Source: Candidatus Hodarchaeaceae archaeon
GTDB lineage: Archaea; Hadarchaeota; Hadarchaeia; Hadarchaeales; Hadarchaeaceae
Assembly: GCA_030018135.1 (NCBI GenBank)
Contig: JASEGJ010000001.1
Span: forward strand, 1-64,000
Reading direction: 5' to 3'
DNA length: 64,000 nucleotides
Under the pieces are notes generated by a model. The model was not told the DNA's origin and searched no databases. It saw only the letters and a list, made by a program, of their open reading frames with translations. Positions within the stretch are counted from its first letter, which is position 1, and each line of letters starts with the position of its first letter. This document shows, in pieces, positions 49,359 through 59,531 of this stretch. The position numbers and the translations under genes are program-made.

Positions 49359-49904
49359 CTACTCCTCCCCTCGCCCTGTCTCTCCCTGCGCGCCCTGCTC
49401 GACCGCCGCCTGACCCTCGGACGGCTGCGCCACGAACGGCGACCCGGGCGTGTGGCCTATCGCCCCCTCCTCATCAGCCGGTACTAAATAGCTGGGCACC
49501 GTCACCCGCCTGTCGCCGATCGAGATGTGGCCGTGCAATATCATCTGCCTAGCTTGACTGGGGGTCTTGGCGAGGCCCTTCCTGAAGACGAGCGTCTGAA
49601 GGCGACGCTCCAAGAGGTTCTCGACCTTCAGGCCGAGTACATCGTCGAGCGACGCATCCTCGCCCACCAGGCCCAGTCTCCTGAGCCTAGCCAGCAATTG
49701 CCTCGCCTCGAGTTCGGCCTGCGGTCCGGACGCCGCCAGCAACCGCCTCGCCTGGCGCCTGAATTTTCGCAAAAGGGTCTCGGTCCTCCAGATCTCCTCC
49801 TTGCGGCGCAGACCGTACTGCCGGAGCAGCTTGTCCTCGGCGTCCATGCGGTCCTTTTCCCACGGGTGGGATGGCCTGAGGTACTTCTTGCGCTGGCGCT
49901 TCAC
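49359..49904 (-). CDS. rps4: 30S ribosomal protein S4
   Basis: [37 protein letters not shown]4 domain. Confidence 0.95.
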   Translation of the reverse strand: MKRQRKKYLRPSHPWEKDRMDAEDKLLRQYGLRRKEEIWRTETLLRKFRRQARRLLAASGPQAELEARQLLARLRRLGLVGEDASLDDVLGLKVENLLERRLQTLVFRKGLAKTPSQARQMILHGHISIGDRRVTVPSYLVPADEEGAIGHTPGSPFVAQPSEGQAAVEQGAQGETGRGEE

Positions 49905-49908
49905 GGTA

Positions 49909-50403
49909 TCACTCCTTCTTACCCTTCGCCGCCTTGGCCGCTTCCTCGCGCATCCTGATCTCCTTGCGCTTGACGCCGACAGTCATGCCCTTTCTGCCGG
50001 TCGTCCGAGTTCGCTGGCCCCGCACCGGCAAGCCGAGTTCGTGCCTTATGCCGCGCCGACTGCGTATGCGGCGCTCTCGGCCTATGTCGGTCTGCACGGC
50101 CATGTCGATGTCCGCGCCTAGGAGGTGCAGGTCCTTGCCCGTCTCGAAGTCCTTCCTCCTGTTTAGCATCCAGCCGGGGATGCCGTGCTCGCCTGGGCGG
50201 CGAATGACATCCTCAAGCCTCCTGACCTGCTCCCTGCTCAGGTCGCCCAGCTTGGTAAAAGGGTCGACTTCCGCGGCGTAGGCCACGGATCGAGCGAAGG
50301 CGACGCTAACCCCCTTGAGGTCAGCTAGGGCTAGCTGAACACGCTTTTCGCCCGCTAGGTCCTTGCCCGCTATCCGCACTATGTGCTTGAACTCCTCAGG
50401 CAT
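49909..50403 (-). CDS. rps13: 30S ribosomal protein S13
   Basis: FKHIVRIAGKDLAGEKRVQLALADLKGVSVAFA...VRGQRTRTTGRKGMTVGV. Confidence 0.95.
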   Translation of the reverse strand: MPEEFKHIVRIAGKDLAGEKRVQLALADLKGVSVAFARSVAYAAEVDPFTKLGDLSREQVRRLEDVIRRPGEHGIPGWMLNRRKDFETGKDLHLLGADIDMAVQTDIGRERRIRSRRGIRHELGLPVRGQRTRTTGRKGMTVGVKRKEIRMREEAAKAAKGKKE

Positions 50404-50459
50404 GCTATCGCCAGGAAATCTGTTTACATTTGTCCGAGCACCTATTAAACATTAGAGGA

Positions 50460-50561
50460 TGGCGCCGGGGCAGGGATTTGAACCCTGAAGGCCCGCGAGG
50501 GCCACGAGCTTTCCGTCCAAGGCTCCAGGCTCGCCCTTTGGCCAGATTCAGGCACCCCGGC
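50460..50561 (-). tRNA. tRNA-Ser(GGA) with about 12-nt intron, CCA encoded
   Basis: GCCGGGG...CCCCGGC G CCA; long variable arm; anticodon stem CGAGC/GCUCG enclosing CUGGAGCCUUGGACGGAAA. Confidence 0.75.
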
Positions 50562-50676
50562 ACCTAATAAAAAATATACTTTATCTTTAGTTTAAAACAA
50601 CAACTAGGCAACGCTTTAGAACTCAGTTGATATTCCGATACTTCCCCTTTAACGCTAGGAACGAAATCGTGATGCC

Positions 50677-51672
50677 CTATTTCCACTTCCTCGGATATGT
50701 GCCCGGCGACATCACCACGCGCTCCGGCTCGGCAACTATCCCATGGTCGGCATCGCAGATCTGCCTCGATGTCATCGTCGCCCTAGCTAGGGATATGAGC
50801 TCGCCCTTCAGCGTCATCAGCGCGACTAAATCTCCGGGCGAGATGCCCGTCTCCACCGTGAGCACGCCCGGCGCGGCGAGGCTGGCGCCGTGGCAGAGCG
50901 CGTCCACCGCCCCATCCCGCACGACGAGCTTGGGCAGGTGCCGCACCGCCGCCTCGACGGGCAAAATCGTCCTGCGGAGATGCTCCTCCGCGCCCCCCTC
51001 TCGCCAAAACGCGTAAGCGTCCGCCAAGTCGTGCAGCTTGACCAACGTCTCATCCTCGCGAAACGGTCCCGTGCGCGTTCGCCGAAGCTCCGCCATGTGG
51101 GCCCCGCAGCCCAAGGCCTCGCCCACGTCGACGCAATACTTTCGCATGTAGGTGCCCGCCTCGCACCCCACCCGGAGCAACACGTCCCTACCCCCGCGCT
51201 CGAGCAACTCTGTATAATAGATCCGCCGCTTGCGGAGAATTCTCCTGACCGCCGCGCGCACGGGAGGACGCTGGTAGATCTCCCCCTCAAACTCCTTCAG
51301 CGTCTGCTCGAGTTCGTGATCGGACACATCGCCGTGGAGGTGCATCAGACAAACATATTCCTTGCCGGCCGGCAGCAGCGTCTGGACCATCTTCGTCGCG
51401 TCCTCGAGCGCGATCGGCAACACGCCGCTCACCTTTGGGTCCAGCGTGCCGCCGTGGCCAGCTCCCTTTACCATCAGCAGTCGCTTGACCCACGCTACGA
51501 CCTCGTGCGAGGTCGGCCCAACTGGCTTGTCGAGGTTTATGACGCCCAGGCGCATGTGCTCCCTTATCGGCCTTTTGCCCGGCTCGCAACCGTAGCCCGG
51601 GTCGGTGACATCCTGAGCTCTAACGAGCACCTCGCGCACCACATCGGACGGCAGCCTGCCCACCGTTAACAC
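50677..51672 (-). CDS. cbf5: tRNA/rRNA pseudouridine synthase Cbf5 (TruB family)
   Basis: GVINLDKPVGPTSHEVVAWVKRLL...GHGGTLDPKVSGVLPIAL; PUA domain. Confidence 0.95.
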   Translation of the reverse strand: MLTVGRLPSDVVREVLVRAQDVTDPGYGCEPGKRPIREHMRLGVINLDKPVGPTSHEVVAWVKRLLMVKGAGHGGTLDPKVSGVLPIALEDATKMVQTLLPAGKEYVCLMHLHGDVSDHELEQTLKEFEGEIYQRPPVRAAVRRILRKRRIYYTELLERGGRDVLLRVGCEAGTYMRKYCVDVGEALGCGAHMAELRRTRTGPFREDETLVKLHDLADAYAFWREGGAEEHLRRTILPVEAAVRHLPKLVVRDGAVDALCHGASLAAPGVLTVETGISPGDLVALMTLKGELISLARATMTSRQICDADHGIVAEPERVVMSPGTYPRKWK

Positions 51673-51677
51673 CCGAC

Positions 51678-51911
51678 CTATAAAAGACCTGCTGCCTCAA
51701 ACGCTTTTCTGACATCCTCATCCGAGGCGCCCTCTGCTATCCCGAGCTTGTTTAGCAGGGGCTCGAGGTGCCGCACATTGCACCGACGCCGCTTGACGTT
51801 GGGCCCGCTGATCAAAACATGGGTCTTGTCAACGACCCCGACGACGACGCACCTGTTTCCCGCCTCGCGCCCAGCTATCTTCACGCAGACCCTTCCAATA
51901 TCTAAGACCAT
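51678..51911 (-). CDS. rpl14e: 50S ribosomal protein L14e
   Basis: MVLDIGRVCVKIAGREAGNRCVVVGVVDKTHVLISGPNVKRRRCNVRHLEPL. Confidence 0.93.
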   Translation of the reverse strand: MVLDIGRVCVKIAGREAGNRCVVVGVVDKTHVLISGPNVKRRRCNVRHLEPLLNKLGIAEGASDEDVRKAFEAAGLL

Positions 51912-51913
51912 TT

Positions 51914-52450
51914 TTATTTCCTCCGTCCGATGATGAACTCGACCGCGAGTTCGAGGATGCGCCCCGTCTCCTCGGCCGTCCAACGTTCGGTGTTGAGCAC
52001 GAGATCGAACACTGAACAGTCGTGAACGTCTATCCCATAAAACCGCTTAAAGCGCCTGGCCTCGCTCCGCTCGCGCCTCGTCGTCTCGGCCATGACCTCC
52101 TTGTAATCTCGGCGTTCGCGGCGAGCTATGCGCCGGACGCGAACCTCGAGCGGGGCGGTCAACAGAATTTTAACGTCCGCGCCCTTCGCCATCCAGCCGG
52201 CCAAGCGCGCGTCGATCAGCACATTACCCTCCCTGGCGAAATCGGCGGTCCGCTGGTCTATCTGCCTGTCTATCTCCGGGTGGCGCTCGGCGTGGCGTGA
52301 AAACTCATCAAGGGTCATGCCCCGCTCCTTGGCGAGTTGCCTGAAAATGGTGCCCGCCGAAACGTACTTGAGCCCAAATTTCTTCACCAACGCTTGTGCG
52401 GCAGTAGTCTTACCCGCGCCGTGCAAACCGCTGATCGCGATCACCGTCAT
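51914..52450 (-). CDS. cmk: Cytidylate kinase
   Basis: IAISGLHGAGKTTAAQALVKKFGLKYVSAGTIFR. Confidence 0.93.
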   Translation of the reverse strand: MTVIAISGLHGAGKTTAAQALVKKFGLKYVSAGTIFRQLAKERGMTLDEFSRHAERHPEIDRQIDQRTADFAREGNVLIDARLAGWMAKGADVKILLTAPLEVRVRRIARRERRDYKEVMAETTRRERSEARRFKRFYGIDVHDCSVFDLVLNTERWTAEETGRILELAVEFIIGRRK

Positions 52451-52454
52451 GCCC

Positions 52455-52730
52455 TCACGCCCGGGCTGCTTCTTTGATCACTTGGCGCGCGCAGGCTGGG
52501 CAGAGATGTCCGCCGTACGGGCGATTGGGCCTGCGCGAGGACCTCGGCAGCGCGCGCAATTCGCTCGACCTCAGGCGTGGTACCCCGCCGAGCTGGCGCC
52601 CGCACATCGCGCATCTCGCGACGCCCACCTTCCCCTCCTTGTAGTGAACGACCGCGTGCCCGCCTGGTGTGCGGATAAAGCGCCTCTTGTATGTCCTCGA
52701 GCGATGCCTTCGCGCCGGCAATCTAATCAC
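52455..52730 (-). CDS. rpl34e: 50S ribosomal protein L34e
   Basis: RRHRSRTYKRRFIRTPGGHAVVHYKEGKVGVARCAMCGRQLGGVPRL. Confidence 0.93.
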   Translation of the reverse strand: MIRLPARRHRSRTYKRRFIRTPGGHAVVHYKEGKVGVARCAMCGRQLGGVPRLRSSELRALPRSSRRPNRPYGGHLCPACARQVIKEAARA

Positions 52731-53544
52731 CTATAAACAACTTCCTCCAAATCGATGAAAACCCGAAGTAGGAGACCAAAAACCAGCTGAGGAAACCGCA
52801 GGAGGCCCATAGACCATAGAATGGGAGGGGTAAGCTGAACGGCAGCCAAGCCACGACCCACCCCTTATACAGGCTGCTCAACCAATACCAGAAAATAAAG
52901 TAGGGAACGATGTAGATGATCGCGGGCTTGAAGGTCTCCATCATCATTTGACCCTGAAGCCCATAGATGCGCTTTTGGTCCTGCTGCAGCTTGTAAATGC
53001 GCTTCATGTCCTTCTTGCGCTGAGCGTCCATCAGCTCCTTCCTCCAAGCGTCCACCTCCGCTTTAACTTGCTTTACCTTCGCCCAATTCACGACTTTCTT
53101 CGTGATCAACGTAATTACGAGGCTAAAGATGACCGCAAGCAGGAGGATGAAGAATATCGCCCGCTCATAGATGAACGGCAGAACGATGTCCAATTTGCCC
53201 GCGATGAGCGATATATCTGCCCGCAAGGTTCGGATGTTGTCCTCCCTGGGTGACCGCTGGAGCGAGGTAAATGCCTGTTTTATGTAATTGTCTAGATCGT
53301 CGTTTTCGAATTTATTTTCGCTCATATTTTTATACAAGGCAAATGCCTCCCCCAAAGCTGACTGAGCCCCGGCGCTATCCCCCCTTCGAAGGGCTATGAT
53401 GGATGAGTCGATCCTGTTCAGCAGGTGCCAAAGGGTCTCCTGGTCGCCCTTGGCCACCTGCTGGGAAGATGCCGTCGTAAATCCGGCACATAGCAGAAGG
53501 CCGACTATGAACGAAATCACGAATATCCTGCGCACGAGTTTCAC
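52723..53544 (-). CDS. EMC3/DUF106 (Oxa1/YidC-like) membrane insertase
   Basis: TM + coiled coil VDAWRKELMDAQRKKDMKRIYKLQQDQKRIYGLQGQMMMETFKPAIIYIVPYFIFWYWLS. Confidence 0.88.
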   Translation of the reverse strand: MKLVRRIFVISFIVGLLLCAGFTTASSQQVAKGDQETLWHLLNRIDSSIIALRRGDSAGAQSALGEAFALYKNMSENKFENDDLDNYIKQAFTSLQRSPREDNIRTLRADISLIAGKLDIVLPFIYERAIFFILLLAVIFSLVITLITKKVVNWAKVKQVKAEVDAWRKELMDAQRKKDMKRIYKLQQDQKRIYGLQGQMMMETFKPAIIYIVPYFIFWYWLSSLYKGWVVAWLPFSLPLPFYGLWASCGFLSWFLVSYFGFSSIWRKLFIGD

Positions 53545-54116
53545 CTCAACGCCTCCACCATCTCTCCCACAGCTTCACTGAGCCTACCATCCCTATTTTT
53601 AATTATCCTCACCGTGGCGCCGACCATCGCTGCGTACGCCATCGCGATCGCGCGATTGAGCTGCTGGTGCTCCGCTATCTCGGCGATGAGTTCCTGGTCG
53701 CGGCGACGCGCCATGTCCTTCGTGCGGCGGGCGATCACCTCTTCGGGCGGCGCCTCGATGATGAGGATGGATTCCGGCTTGAGGCCCTCAAGCACCCACC
53801 GTGGGAGCCCGGGCAGATACCCCTCCGGCTTCTTGATCGAGCAGTGCGTATCGAGCAATACCAATTTGCGCTTTGCCATTTGGGCAATCCGCTCGGCGGC
53901 TCCGCGCTGAATATCGCGGTATACATCGGCCGGCAGCTTTCGCATTTCATCCCGATCACATGCGCCAGTCCGCCTGCGCGCCAACTCAAGCATGACATCA
54001 CCATAGTTGACCAACTCGTAGCTCAAGCCAGCCGCCCTTAGCTTTCCCAGCGCTTCGGCGATAACCGTGCTCTTTCCAACGCCCGGCACGCCCGTCACGA
54101 CGATCAGTTTATTCAC
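53541..54116 (-). CDS. adkA: Archaeal adenylate kinase
   Basis: VVTGVPGVGKSTVIAEAL; DTHCSIKKPEGYLPGLPRWVLEGL. Confidence 0.93.
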   Translation of the reverse strand: MNKLIVVTGVPGVGKSTVIAEALGKLRAAGLSYELVNYGDVMLELARRRTGACDRDEMRKLPADVYRDIQRGAAERIAQMAKRKLVLLDTHCSIKKPEGYLPGLPRWVLEGLKPESILIIEAPPEEVIARRTKDMARRRDQELIAEIAEHQQLNRAIAMAYAAMVGATVRIIKNRDGRLSEAVGEMVEALR

Positions 54117-55464
54117 CGAAGAACCTCCTTATAGCTGGAAACATCTCTGTTACGCGCTCCCTAGTTATCTCCTCATAGAGTCCGTACAAGATGCCGACCG
54201 TCAAAAGGATACCCGTGCCGCTGCCCAACGCGCCCGTGAAATCCGCGAGGGCCGCAATTAAGCCCACGAATGCCCCTCCCAGCAGCGTAACAGTTGTGAT
54301 GTAGCGTCCGATTACCCGCTCCATTATCCTGATATCCCGACGGAAGCCGGGTATCAACATTCCGGAGCGGTCGAGTTGCTGAGCTACGTCCCGCGGACCC
54401 ATACCTGTCATCTGGATCCAGAGCCATGCGAACCCCACGCAAAGCAACACCAAGATCGCCAAGTAGACACCTGCCTGAAGCGGGTTTTCCACCACTTCGA
54501 CGATTCCATGTGTAGGCTCGATGTAACGAACGACGCCGCCGAGCGGCAAGAACCTCGAGAGTATTTGGATGTTGGCGAATATCGTCATGGCCAGAATTAC
54601 CGGAATGACCGATGCATATAGGAATTTAATGGGGTAGCGCCCACGAACACCGCCAAATCGTCCATATGCGAGCGGTATTTCGACACGCATGCTCTCCGCG
54701 TAAACAACTATGAAAAAGACGATGAGCGTAGCGAGCGCGCCCATCATGTTGGGCAACTCCCTCCTGAAGAATGCATCATATAACCCGCTCCCAGAGATCA
54801 ATGCTTCGATGAATTTTATTATCGCACCCGCCGTTTGGTCGATATAAACTGTCGATTTCATCGGATTGAACGCCTGCCAAAATATCGTGGCCGAAACGCC
54901 CGCTGCGATGAAAAGGCTGATGCCGCTGCCGAACCCGTATTTCGAGACGAGTTCGTCTAAGTAGATCACTATGATCGCGCCCAGCGCGAGCTGAAAGACC
55001 AAGAAGACTATCTTCGATGTGCCGAACCCTAGACCATACCAGCCGCCCAGCACGAGCATCGATGCCTGAAATACACCTAACAATATTGCCAAGATCTTCT
55101 GAACGCCTGTGAAAAGCGCCCGGTCCCCCGGCTTGCTGAAATCGAGATTTATTAACTTGCTGCCCACCAAGAGCTGCATCACGATGCCCGCGGTGACGAT
55201 CGGGCCTATGCCGAGCTCCATGAGGCTACCGGCATGACTCGCGAGCACATACCGCAGATGCCCAAAGAAGCTCTCGGTCTGTCGCTCTATCCCATACAGA
55301 GGTATTTGAGTCATCACCAAAAAGAGGATCAGGGTCAAACCGGTCCACAGGAACTTCTCCTTGAATGAAACGTGGCGCTTTGGAACCTCGACCTCCGGTA
55401 TCTTCCTAACAAGGGGCTCAAGCGCGTAAAGCTTCGATTTTGGCTTCTCTAGCTCTTCCTCCAT
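54109..55464 (-). CDS. secY: Preprotein translocase subunit SecY
   Basis: Ten-TM SecY; IPLYGIERQTESFFGHLRYVLASHAGSLMELGIGPIVTAGIVMQLL. Confidence 0.97.
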   Translation of the reverse strand: MEEELEKPKSKLYALEPLVRKIPEVEVPKRHVSFKEKFLWTGLTLILFLVMTQIPLYGIERQTESFFGHLRYVLASHAGSLMELGIGPIVTAGIVMQLLVGSKLINLDFSKPGDRALFTGVQKILAILLGVFQASMLVLGGWYGLGFGTSKIVFLVFQLALGAIIVIYLDELVSKYGFGSGISLFIAAGVSATIFWQAFNPMKSTVYIDQTAGAIIKFIEALISGSGLYDAFFRRELPNMMGALATLIVFFIVVYAESMRVEIPLAYGRFGGVRGRYPIKFLYASVIPVILAMTIFANIQILSRFLPLGGVVRYIEPTHGIVEVVENPLQAGVYLAILVLLCVGFAWLWIQMTGMGPRDVAQQLDRSGMLIPGFRRDIRIMERVIGRYITTVTLLGGAFVGLIAALADFTGALGSGTGILLTVGILYGLYEEITRERVTEMFPAIRRFFGE

Positions 55465-55470
55465 TGTTCT

Positions 55471-55911
55471 TCACCCAACGACCGCCCTACCGCCGGCCTC
55501 TTCCAACTTTCGCTTCGCTTGCTCCGAAAACTGCTTGGCGGTGACCTCAATCGGGCGCGTTACGTGGCCGCCGCCCAGCACTTTTTCGAACCCGAGCTTT
55601 GTGGCATCCACTACAAACCTATCCCCTTCGCGCCTTGCCGCACCCCCCTGCACGAACTCATCTAAATGCTCATCCAGATCCCCTACATTGATGGCGCTTA
55701 CAACCCTACTGACCTCCGATGGACGCACGAAGCCGTGCTTGCCGAAGTGGTTTGGCATGTACTTGAGGATGTAGGGCCACTTCTGCTTATGGCCGCCGCT
55801 CAGGCCCCTTCCCCCTCTTTCGCCTGCGCCGCGGCCCCTTTTGGCGCACCCGCGGCCCATCGTGCGCGATCCGCGGCGCTTCCTACTTTTTCGACGCCTT
55901 CGAACTACCAT
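55471..55911 (-). CDS. rpl15: 50S ribosomal protein L15
   Basis: RRRKSRKRRGSRTMGRGCAKRGRGAGERGGRGLSGGHKQKW. Confidence 0.94.
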   Translation of the reverse strand: MVVRRRRKSRKRRGSRTMGRGCAKRGRGAGERGGRGLSGGHKQKWPYILKYMPNHFGKHGFVRPSEVSRVVSAINVGDLDEHLDEFVQGGAARREGDRFVVDATKLGFEKVLGGGHVTRPIEVTAKQFSEQAKRKLEEAGGRAVVG

Positions 55912-55919
55912 GTAATCGC

Positions 55920-56408
55920 CTAAATCATGCGGAGTATCAACTCGTTTATCTTTTCCCCGCGATAGCCCAATGAGCCCATAGCCTTGAACGGTCGCTTCGT
56001 CGCCTCATAGCCCTTGCTGGGCGGATGCAGGCGGAACACCTTTTTAAGCCCCGGTAATGTCGACAACTTGGCCTCGCCCCTGTAGATGGCTTCGGCAAAT
56101 TCACCGATCGATGAAAACCGTGTGTTCGACTTGACATATTCGTCGCTCAACCTCGCGTCGCCCTCCAATCTCCCGCGTTTGCGCAAAAGTGCCTCAAGCA
56201 CCTCTCGCCCGATCTCGCCCCATGTGATCATATCCTTTGCCTTTTGCAACATCCCCTTATAGGTCGGATCGTCATCGATCACGACGCAGTGATTGACCCG
56301 CGTCAAGCCAAGCACCCGCAGGGTTTCTCGAACGTCCTCGCGCGCTCGGACGCTCCCCCTGACGCGAACGGCCGCGAGCTTAGCCACTTGCCTCACCCGC
56401 TGGGCCAA
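55920..56408 (-). CDS. rpl30: 50S ribosomal protein L30
   Basis: LAAVRVRGSVRAREDVRETLRVLGLTRVNHCVVIDD. Confidence 0.94.
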   Translation of the reverse strand: MAQRVRQVAKLAAVRVRGSVRAREDVRETLRVLGLTRVNHCVVIDDDPTYKGMLQKAKDMITWGEIGREVLEALLRKRGRLEGDARLSDEYVKSNTRFSSIGEFAEAIYRGEAKLSTLPGLKKVFRLHPPSKGYEATKRPFKAMGSLGYRGEKINELILRMI

Positions 56409-57057
56409 TCACCACGCGCTTCATGTATGGCTCGCGCAGGGCGACCTTAGCTGTTTGCCTCAACGCATCGAATGTTGCTAAAGCAAAGTTTAAAGTCGTG
56501 CGCGTTTGACCTCGCGATTGCGCCCATACGTCCTTGACGCCCGCTAGCCGCAACATGATCTTTGGCACCTCGGCGGTGGCCAAGCCAAGTCCACGAGGTG
56601 CCGGCCTTAACGTCACATATACGCTACTGCTGTGCCCGGTGACCTCAAATGGCACCGAATGCGGCCTCCCGCAACCGCACTCCCAGCTTCCGCAACCGCG
56701 GGCCACCTCCACGATATTTAGCTTCGCAACCGTCACAGCTTTGCGTATCGAGGGGCCAACCTCGCCTCCGCTCTCGTGCGCAACGCCGATAAGGCCATCC
56801 CTGTTCCCAACGACGGCTATCGCCCGATATTTAGTTCTACGGCCGGACTTGTGCATTCTTTGAACCATGCTTATGCCAAGGATATCTTCCTCAAGGTTCG
56901 GCACTAAGGCATCCACGATCTCGGGCTCCTTCGGCCGCTGGCCCTTGCGCAAAATCTCGGAGATGCTAGTTATTCTGCCCTCCCTGACCGCCCGCCCGAT
57001 CGAGGTGCGCGGCTGCCAAAGCTCAATGTCGAACTTCTCCCTCATATCGGCCACCAT
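56380..57057 (-). CDS. rps5: 30S ribosomal protein S5
   Basis: KYRAIAVVGNRDGLIGVAHESGGEVGPSIRKAVTVAKLNI. Confidence 0.95.
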   Translation of the reverse strand: MVADMREKFDIELWQPRTSIGRAVREGRITSISEILRKGQRPKEPEIVDALVPNLEEDILGISMVQRMHKSGRRTKYRAIAVVGNRDGLIGVAHESGGEVGPSIRKAVTVAKLNIVEVARGCGSWECGCGRPHSVPFEVTGHSSSVYVTLRPAPRGLGLATAEVPKIMLRLAGVKDVWAQSRGQTRTTLNFALATFDALRQTAKVALREPYMKRVVIGPAGEASG

Positions 57058-57643
57058 GTTGTGTAACTATTGCCTGCTTGATTTGATTAAAGTGTTCAGG
57101 CAACTGCTCCGGCGCGAGCCCTCGCTTTAAATAATTGGAAAATCTAGAGCGGTAAGCGTCTTCATCATCAGATTTTAACTTGGCGGCATACTGAGCGATG
57201 CACTCGCTCCGCAAACGCCCCTCGTCCGGTAAAATATTCCCACCGTGAGGGATTTGCAGACCTGCATCTAAAGCACCCTTTAGCGCAGCGAAGACCTTCG
57301 CCCCGGCGGTCGGGCTGTGCATGCCTATATCCAAGACGCACTCGCCCGTACCAGCCTTTAGGGAGCGGTAACCACACAATAAGCCAACTAAATAAGCGGC
57401 GGATGTGTTTGCGGTATGGCCCTTCCAGCCAAATTTAGCGAGTTCCTTTGAATGTGCGGCGGCCAACGTCAAATCGCCTGCAGGGGTTGCACGTATGACT
57501 TGAGCAACAATATTTTTAAGCGAAACCCGAACGACCAAGCGAGGCTTGCCTGAGCGCAGGAGTTTAAGTCTATGCCTATAGTCTGTTTTGCCCTCCCGCC
57601 TGCGCCTAAACTGCACCCGCCAAGCCGGACCGATTTTCGACAT
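57023..57643 (-). CDS. rpl18: 50S ribosomal protein L18
   Basis: RRRREGKTDYRHRLKLLRSGKPRLVVRVSLKNIVAQVI. Confidence 0.94.
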   Translation of the reverse strand: MSKIGPAWRVQFRRRREGKTDYRHRLKLLRSGKPRLVVRVSLKNIVAQVIRATPAGDLTLAAAHSKELAKFGWKGHTANTSAAYLVGLLCGYRSLKAGTGECVLDIGMHSPTAGAKVFAALKGALDAGLQIPHGGNILPDEGRLRSECIAQYAAKLKSDDEDAYRSRFSNYLKRGLAPEQLPEHFNQIKQAIVTQHGGRYEGEVRH

Positions 57644-57644
57644 G

Positions 57645-58094
57645 CTAATCCCTCAATACTCCGCGCTCCCGGAGATAGGCCTCCAAATGGGCCTTGCTTT
57701 TAAAGGAGTTGCCTTTGATCATGCGGTAAAGTCTTCGATACCCCTTCGCGTCGATCGCGCCCTTTTCCTTGAGCTCGCGTAACCTGGCGCGAAGAGGCCG
57801 CACCGTGCGAATCCATACCTCCTTTTTTGGCAGCCTAGCTTTGGCCGAACCCTTCCTGCTTCCGATGCCACGCTGCCTGCCCTTCTTGCGCTTCGCCGCG
57901 CGTTCGCGAGCCCTTGCGTGGCTTATGGCCCGCTCGGGACGCGCCTTGATAACGCCATCGTGAATCAAGCGCTGGATGTCTTCGCGCGTAATCGCGGTTG
58001 AAACATCAGCTATGCGGGTCGGGTCTACCCAAACTCTGTTGACCCCAACGTTCAGAATTTTAGCCGCTAACCTTCTCTGCGTGCTCAGCTTCAT
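57645..58094 (-). CDS. rpl19e: 50S ribosomal protein L19e
   Basis: MKLSTQRRLAAKILNVGVNRVWVDPTRIADVSTAITREDIQRLI. Confidence 0.94.
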   Translation of the reverse strand: MKLSTQRRLAAKILNVGVNRVWVDPTRIADVSTAITREDIQRLIHDGVIKARPERAISHARARERAAKRKKGRQRGIGSRKGSAKARLPKKEVWIRTVRPLRARLRELKEKGAIDAKGYRRLYRMIKGNSFKSKAHLEAYLRERGVLRD

Positions 58095-58461
58095 ACCTCT
58101 CGCCTCCTGGATTAAGCACCCTAATTCCGAGCTCCTTCGCCCGGGCAAGGATCCGCTCGCGCTTATGTCTGCCCACGCCGGATGCTATCCTAATCGCCTG
58201 TTTACTAGGACTTACTCGTTCCACATCCTTTGGGTTATTTATTATGACTTCGGTTAGCCCAGATGGATGGAGCCCGCGCGTGGACCTCGGCAATCTGTAA
58301 CCGACCGAGGCCACGGCCGGCTTGCCCTTCCTGCCAAGGCGCATCTTACTATCCCTGCCCCGCGGGCGTCGCCACTTCTCGCCCAGCTTCTTAAAGCGGA
58401 ACCACTCCTGGCGCCTGAACTTCGGCATGCGCCGTTTTTTCTCTTCGATAGATTTTCGCAT
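58060..58461 (-). CDS. rpl32e: 50S ribosomal protein L32e
   Basis: KFRRQEWFRFKKLGEKWRRPRGRDSKMRLGRKGKPAVASVGYRLPRSTRGLHPSG. Confidence 0.94.
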   Translation of the reverse strand: MRKSIEEKKRRMPKFRRQEWFRFKKLGEKWRRPRGRDSKMRLGRKGKPAVASVGYRLPRSTRGLHPSGLTEVIINNPKDVERVSPSKQAIRIASGVGRHKRERILARAKELGIRVLNPGGERYEAEHAEKVSG

Positions 58462-58464
58462 CGC

Positions 58465-59007
58465 TCACGCCCTCTCCACGATATATATGCCATCCTGAAA
58501 GATTCTTGGATCGCGCCGTTTTATGTACGTGGCCTGCTCGATGTTAAATGCTGTTTGCCCGACATCCTCCTTGTTGAGGCCCTCGACAATTATCTCATCG
58601 TCCTTAACCTTTACATCCGCGTCACCAACCACCTTCGCAACCCTAGGACTCCTCTCGCCCAAGAAGTTGTGGATTAACACCTGCTTGCCCTCCACCTTAA
58701 CTGTTATCGGAAAATGCGCGTATGATATGCGAAGCTTGTAGGCAAAGCCTTCCGTGACCCCCTTTACCATGTTGAGTAAGTGAGATTTGATCGTGCCCAC
58801 CGCCGCATGTTGCCTTCTGCGCGGAAACGCTGCCGCGATCAAGATCGATTTTCCTTCCTGCTCCAAGTTTACCCCTGGGATATCGATTGTTCTCTCCAGT
58901 TTGCCCTTAGGCCCGCGAACTTCTATGGTCCTACCGCTAAGCTTGACCTCCACGCCATCTGGCACCATGACCTCCTCTCGAATTTGTGCCGCCGCCATCA
59001 TTAACAC
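58465..59007 (-). CDS. rpl6: 50S ribosomal protein L6
   Basis: EVMVPDGVEVKLSGRTIEVRGPKGKLERTI. Confidence 0.95.
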   Translation of the reverse strand: MLMMAAAQIREEVMVPDGVEVKLSGRTIEVRGPKGKLERTIDIPGVNLEQEGKSILIAAAFPRRRQHAAVGTIKSHLLNMVKGVTEGFAYKLRISYAHFPITVKVEGKQVLIHNFLGERSPRVAKVVGDADVKVKDDEIIVEGLNKEDVGQTAFNIEQATYIKRRDPRIFQDGIYIVERA

Positions 59008-59133
59008 CCTGCTTCATTAAACTCGCTCTATTTTCTCATCCGCTTTATTAAACCTCTAGTCGATGTAAGAGGTTCAAACTATAGCATCTATTCGCAGGAG
59101 TATAAAACAGGTTTTGCCCGGTCGAAAATGGGT

Positions 59134-59523
59134 TTAATAAACGTACACCAAGAGTCTCCCGCCCGTGCCCTGTTCCCTCGCTTGGACATGTGCCATAACG
59201 CCCTTGGGCGTTGAAACTACCAATATCCCAAAACCCGTCGCGGGCAGGTACCTTTTCTCCCATTTCTCATAATCGCCGCGCTTTACGGCATGGCGAGGTT
59301 TTATCGCGCCGCAGCTATTGATCTTGCCAAGTAGCTGTATCCTGAACTTTCCAGCCTTGCCGTCGTCGATGAACTCAAATTCTCCTATGAAGTTCTCCTG
59401 CTGCATAACGCGTAGAACATCTGCGATAAGTTTTGATGCCGGGGCTACGATGACTTCCCGCTTTCTAGCCCTTTCGTAATTCCTTATTGTTGAAAGCGCG
59501 TTGGCGAGCGGATCCATTAGCAT
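59134..59523 (-). CDS. rps8: 30S ribosomal protein S8
   Basis: [39 protein letters not shown]. Confidence 0.95.
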   Translation of the reverse strand: MLMDPLANALSTIRNYERARKREVIVAPASKLIADVLRVMQQENFIGEFEFIDDGKAGKFRIQLLGKINSCGAIKPRHAVKRGDYEKWEKRYLPATGFGILVVSTPKGVMAHVQAREQGTGGRLLVYVY

Positions 59524-59531
59524 CTAAACAC

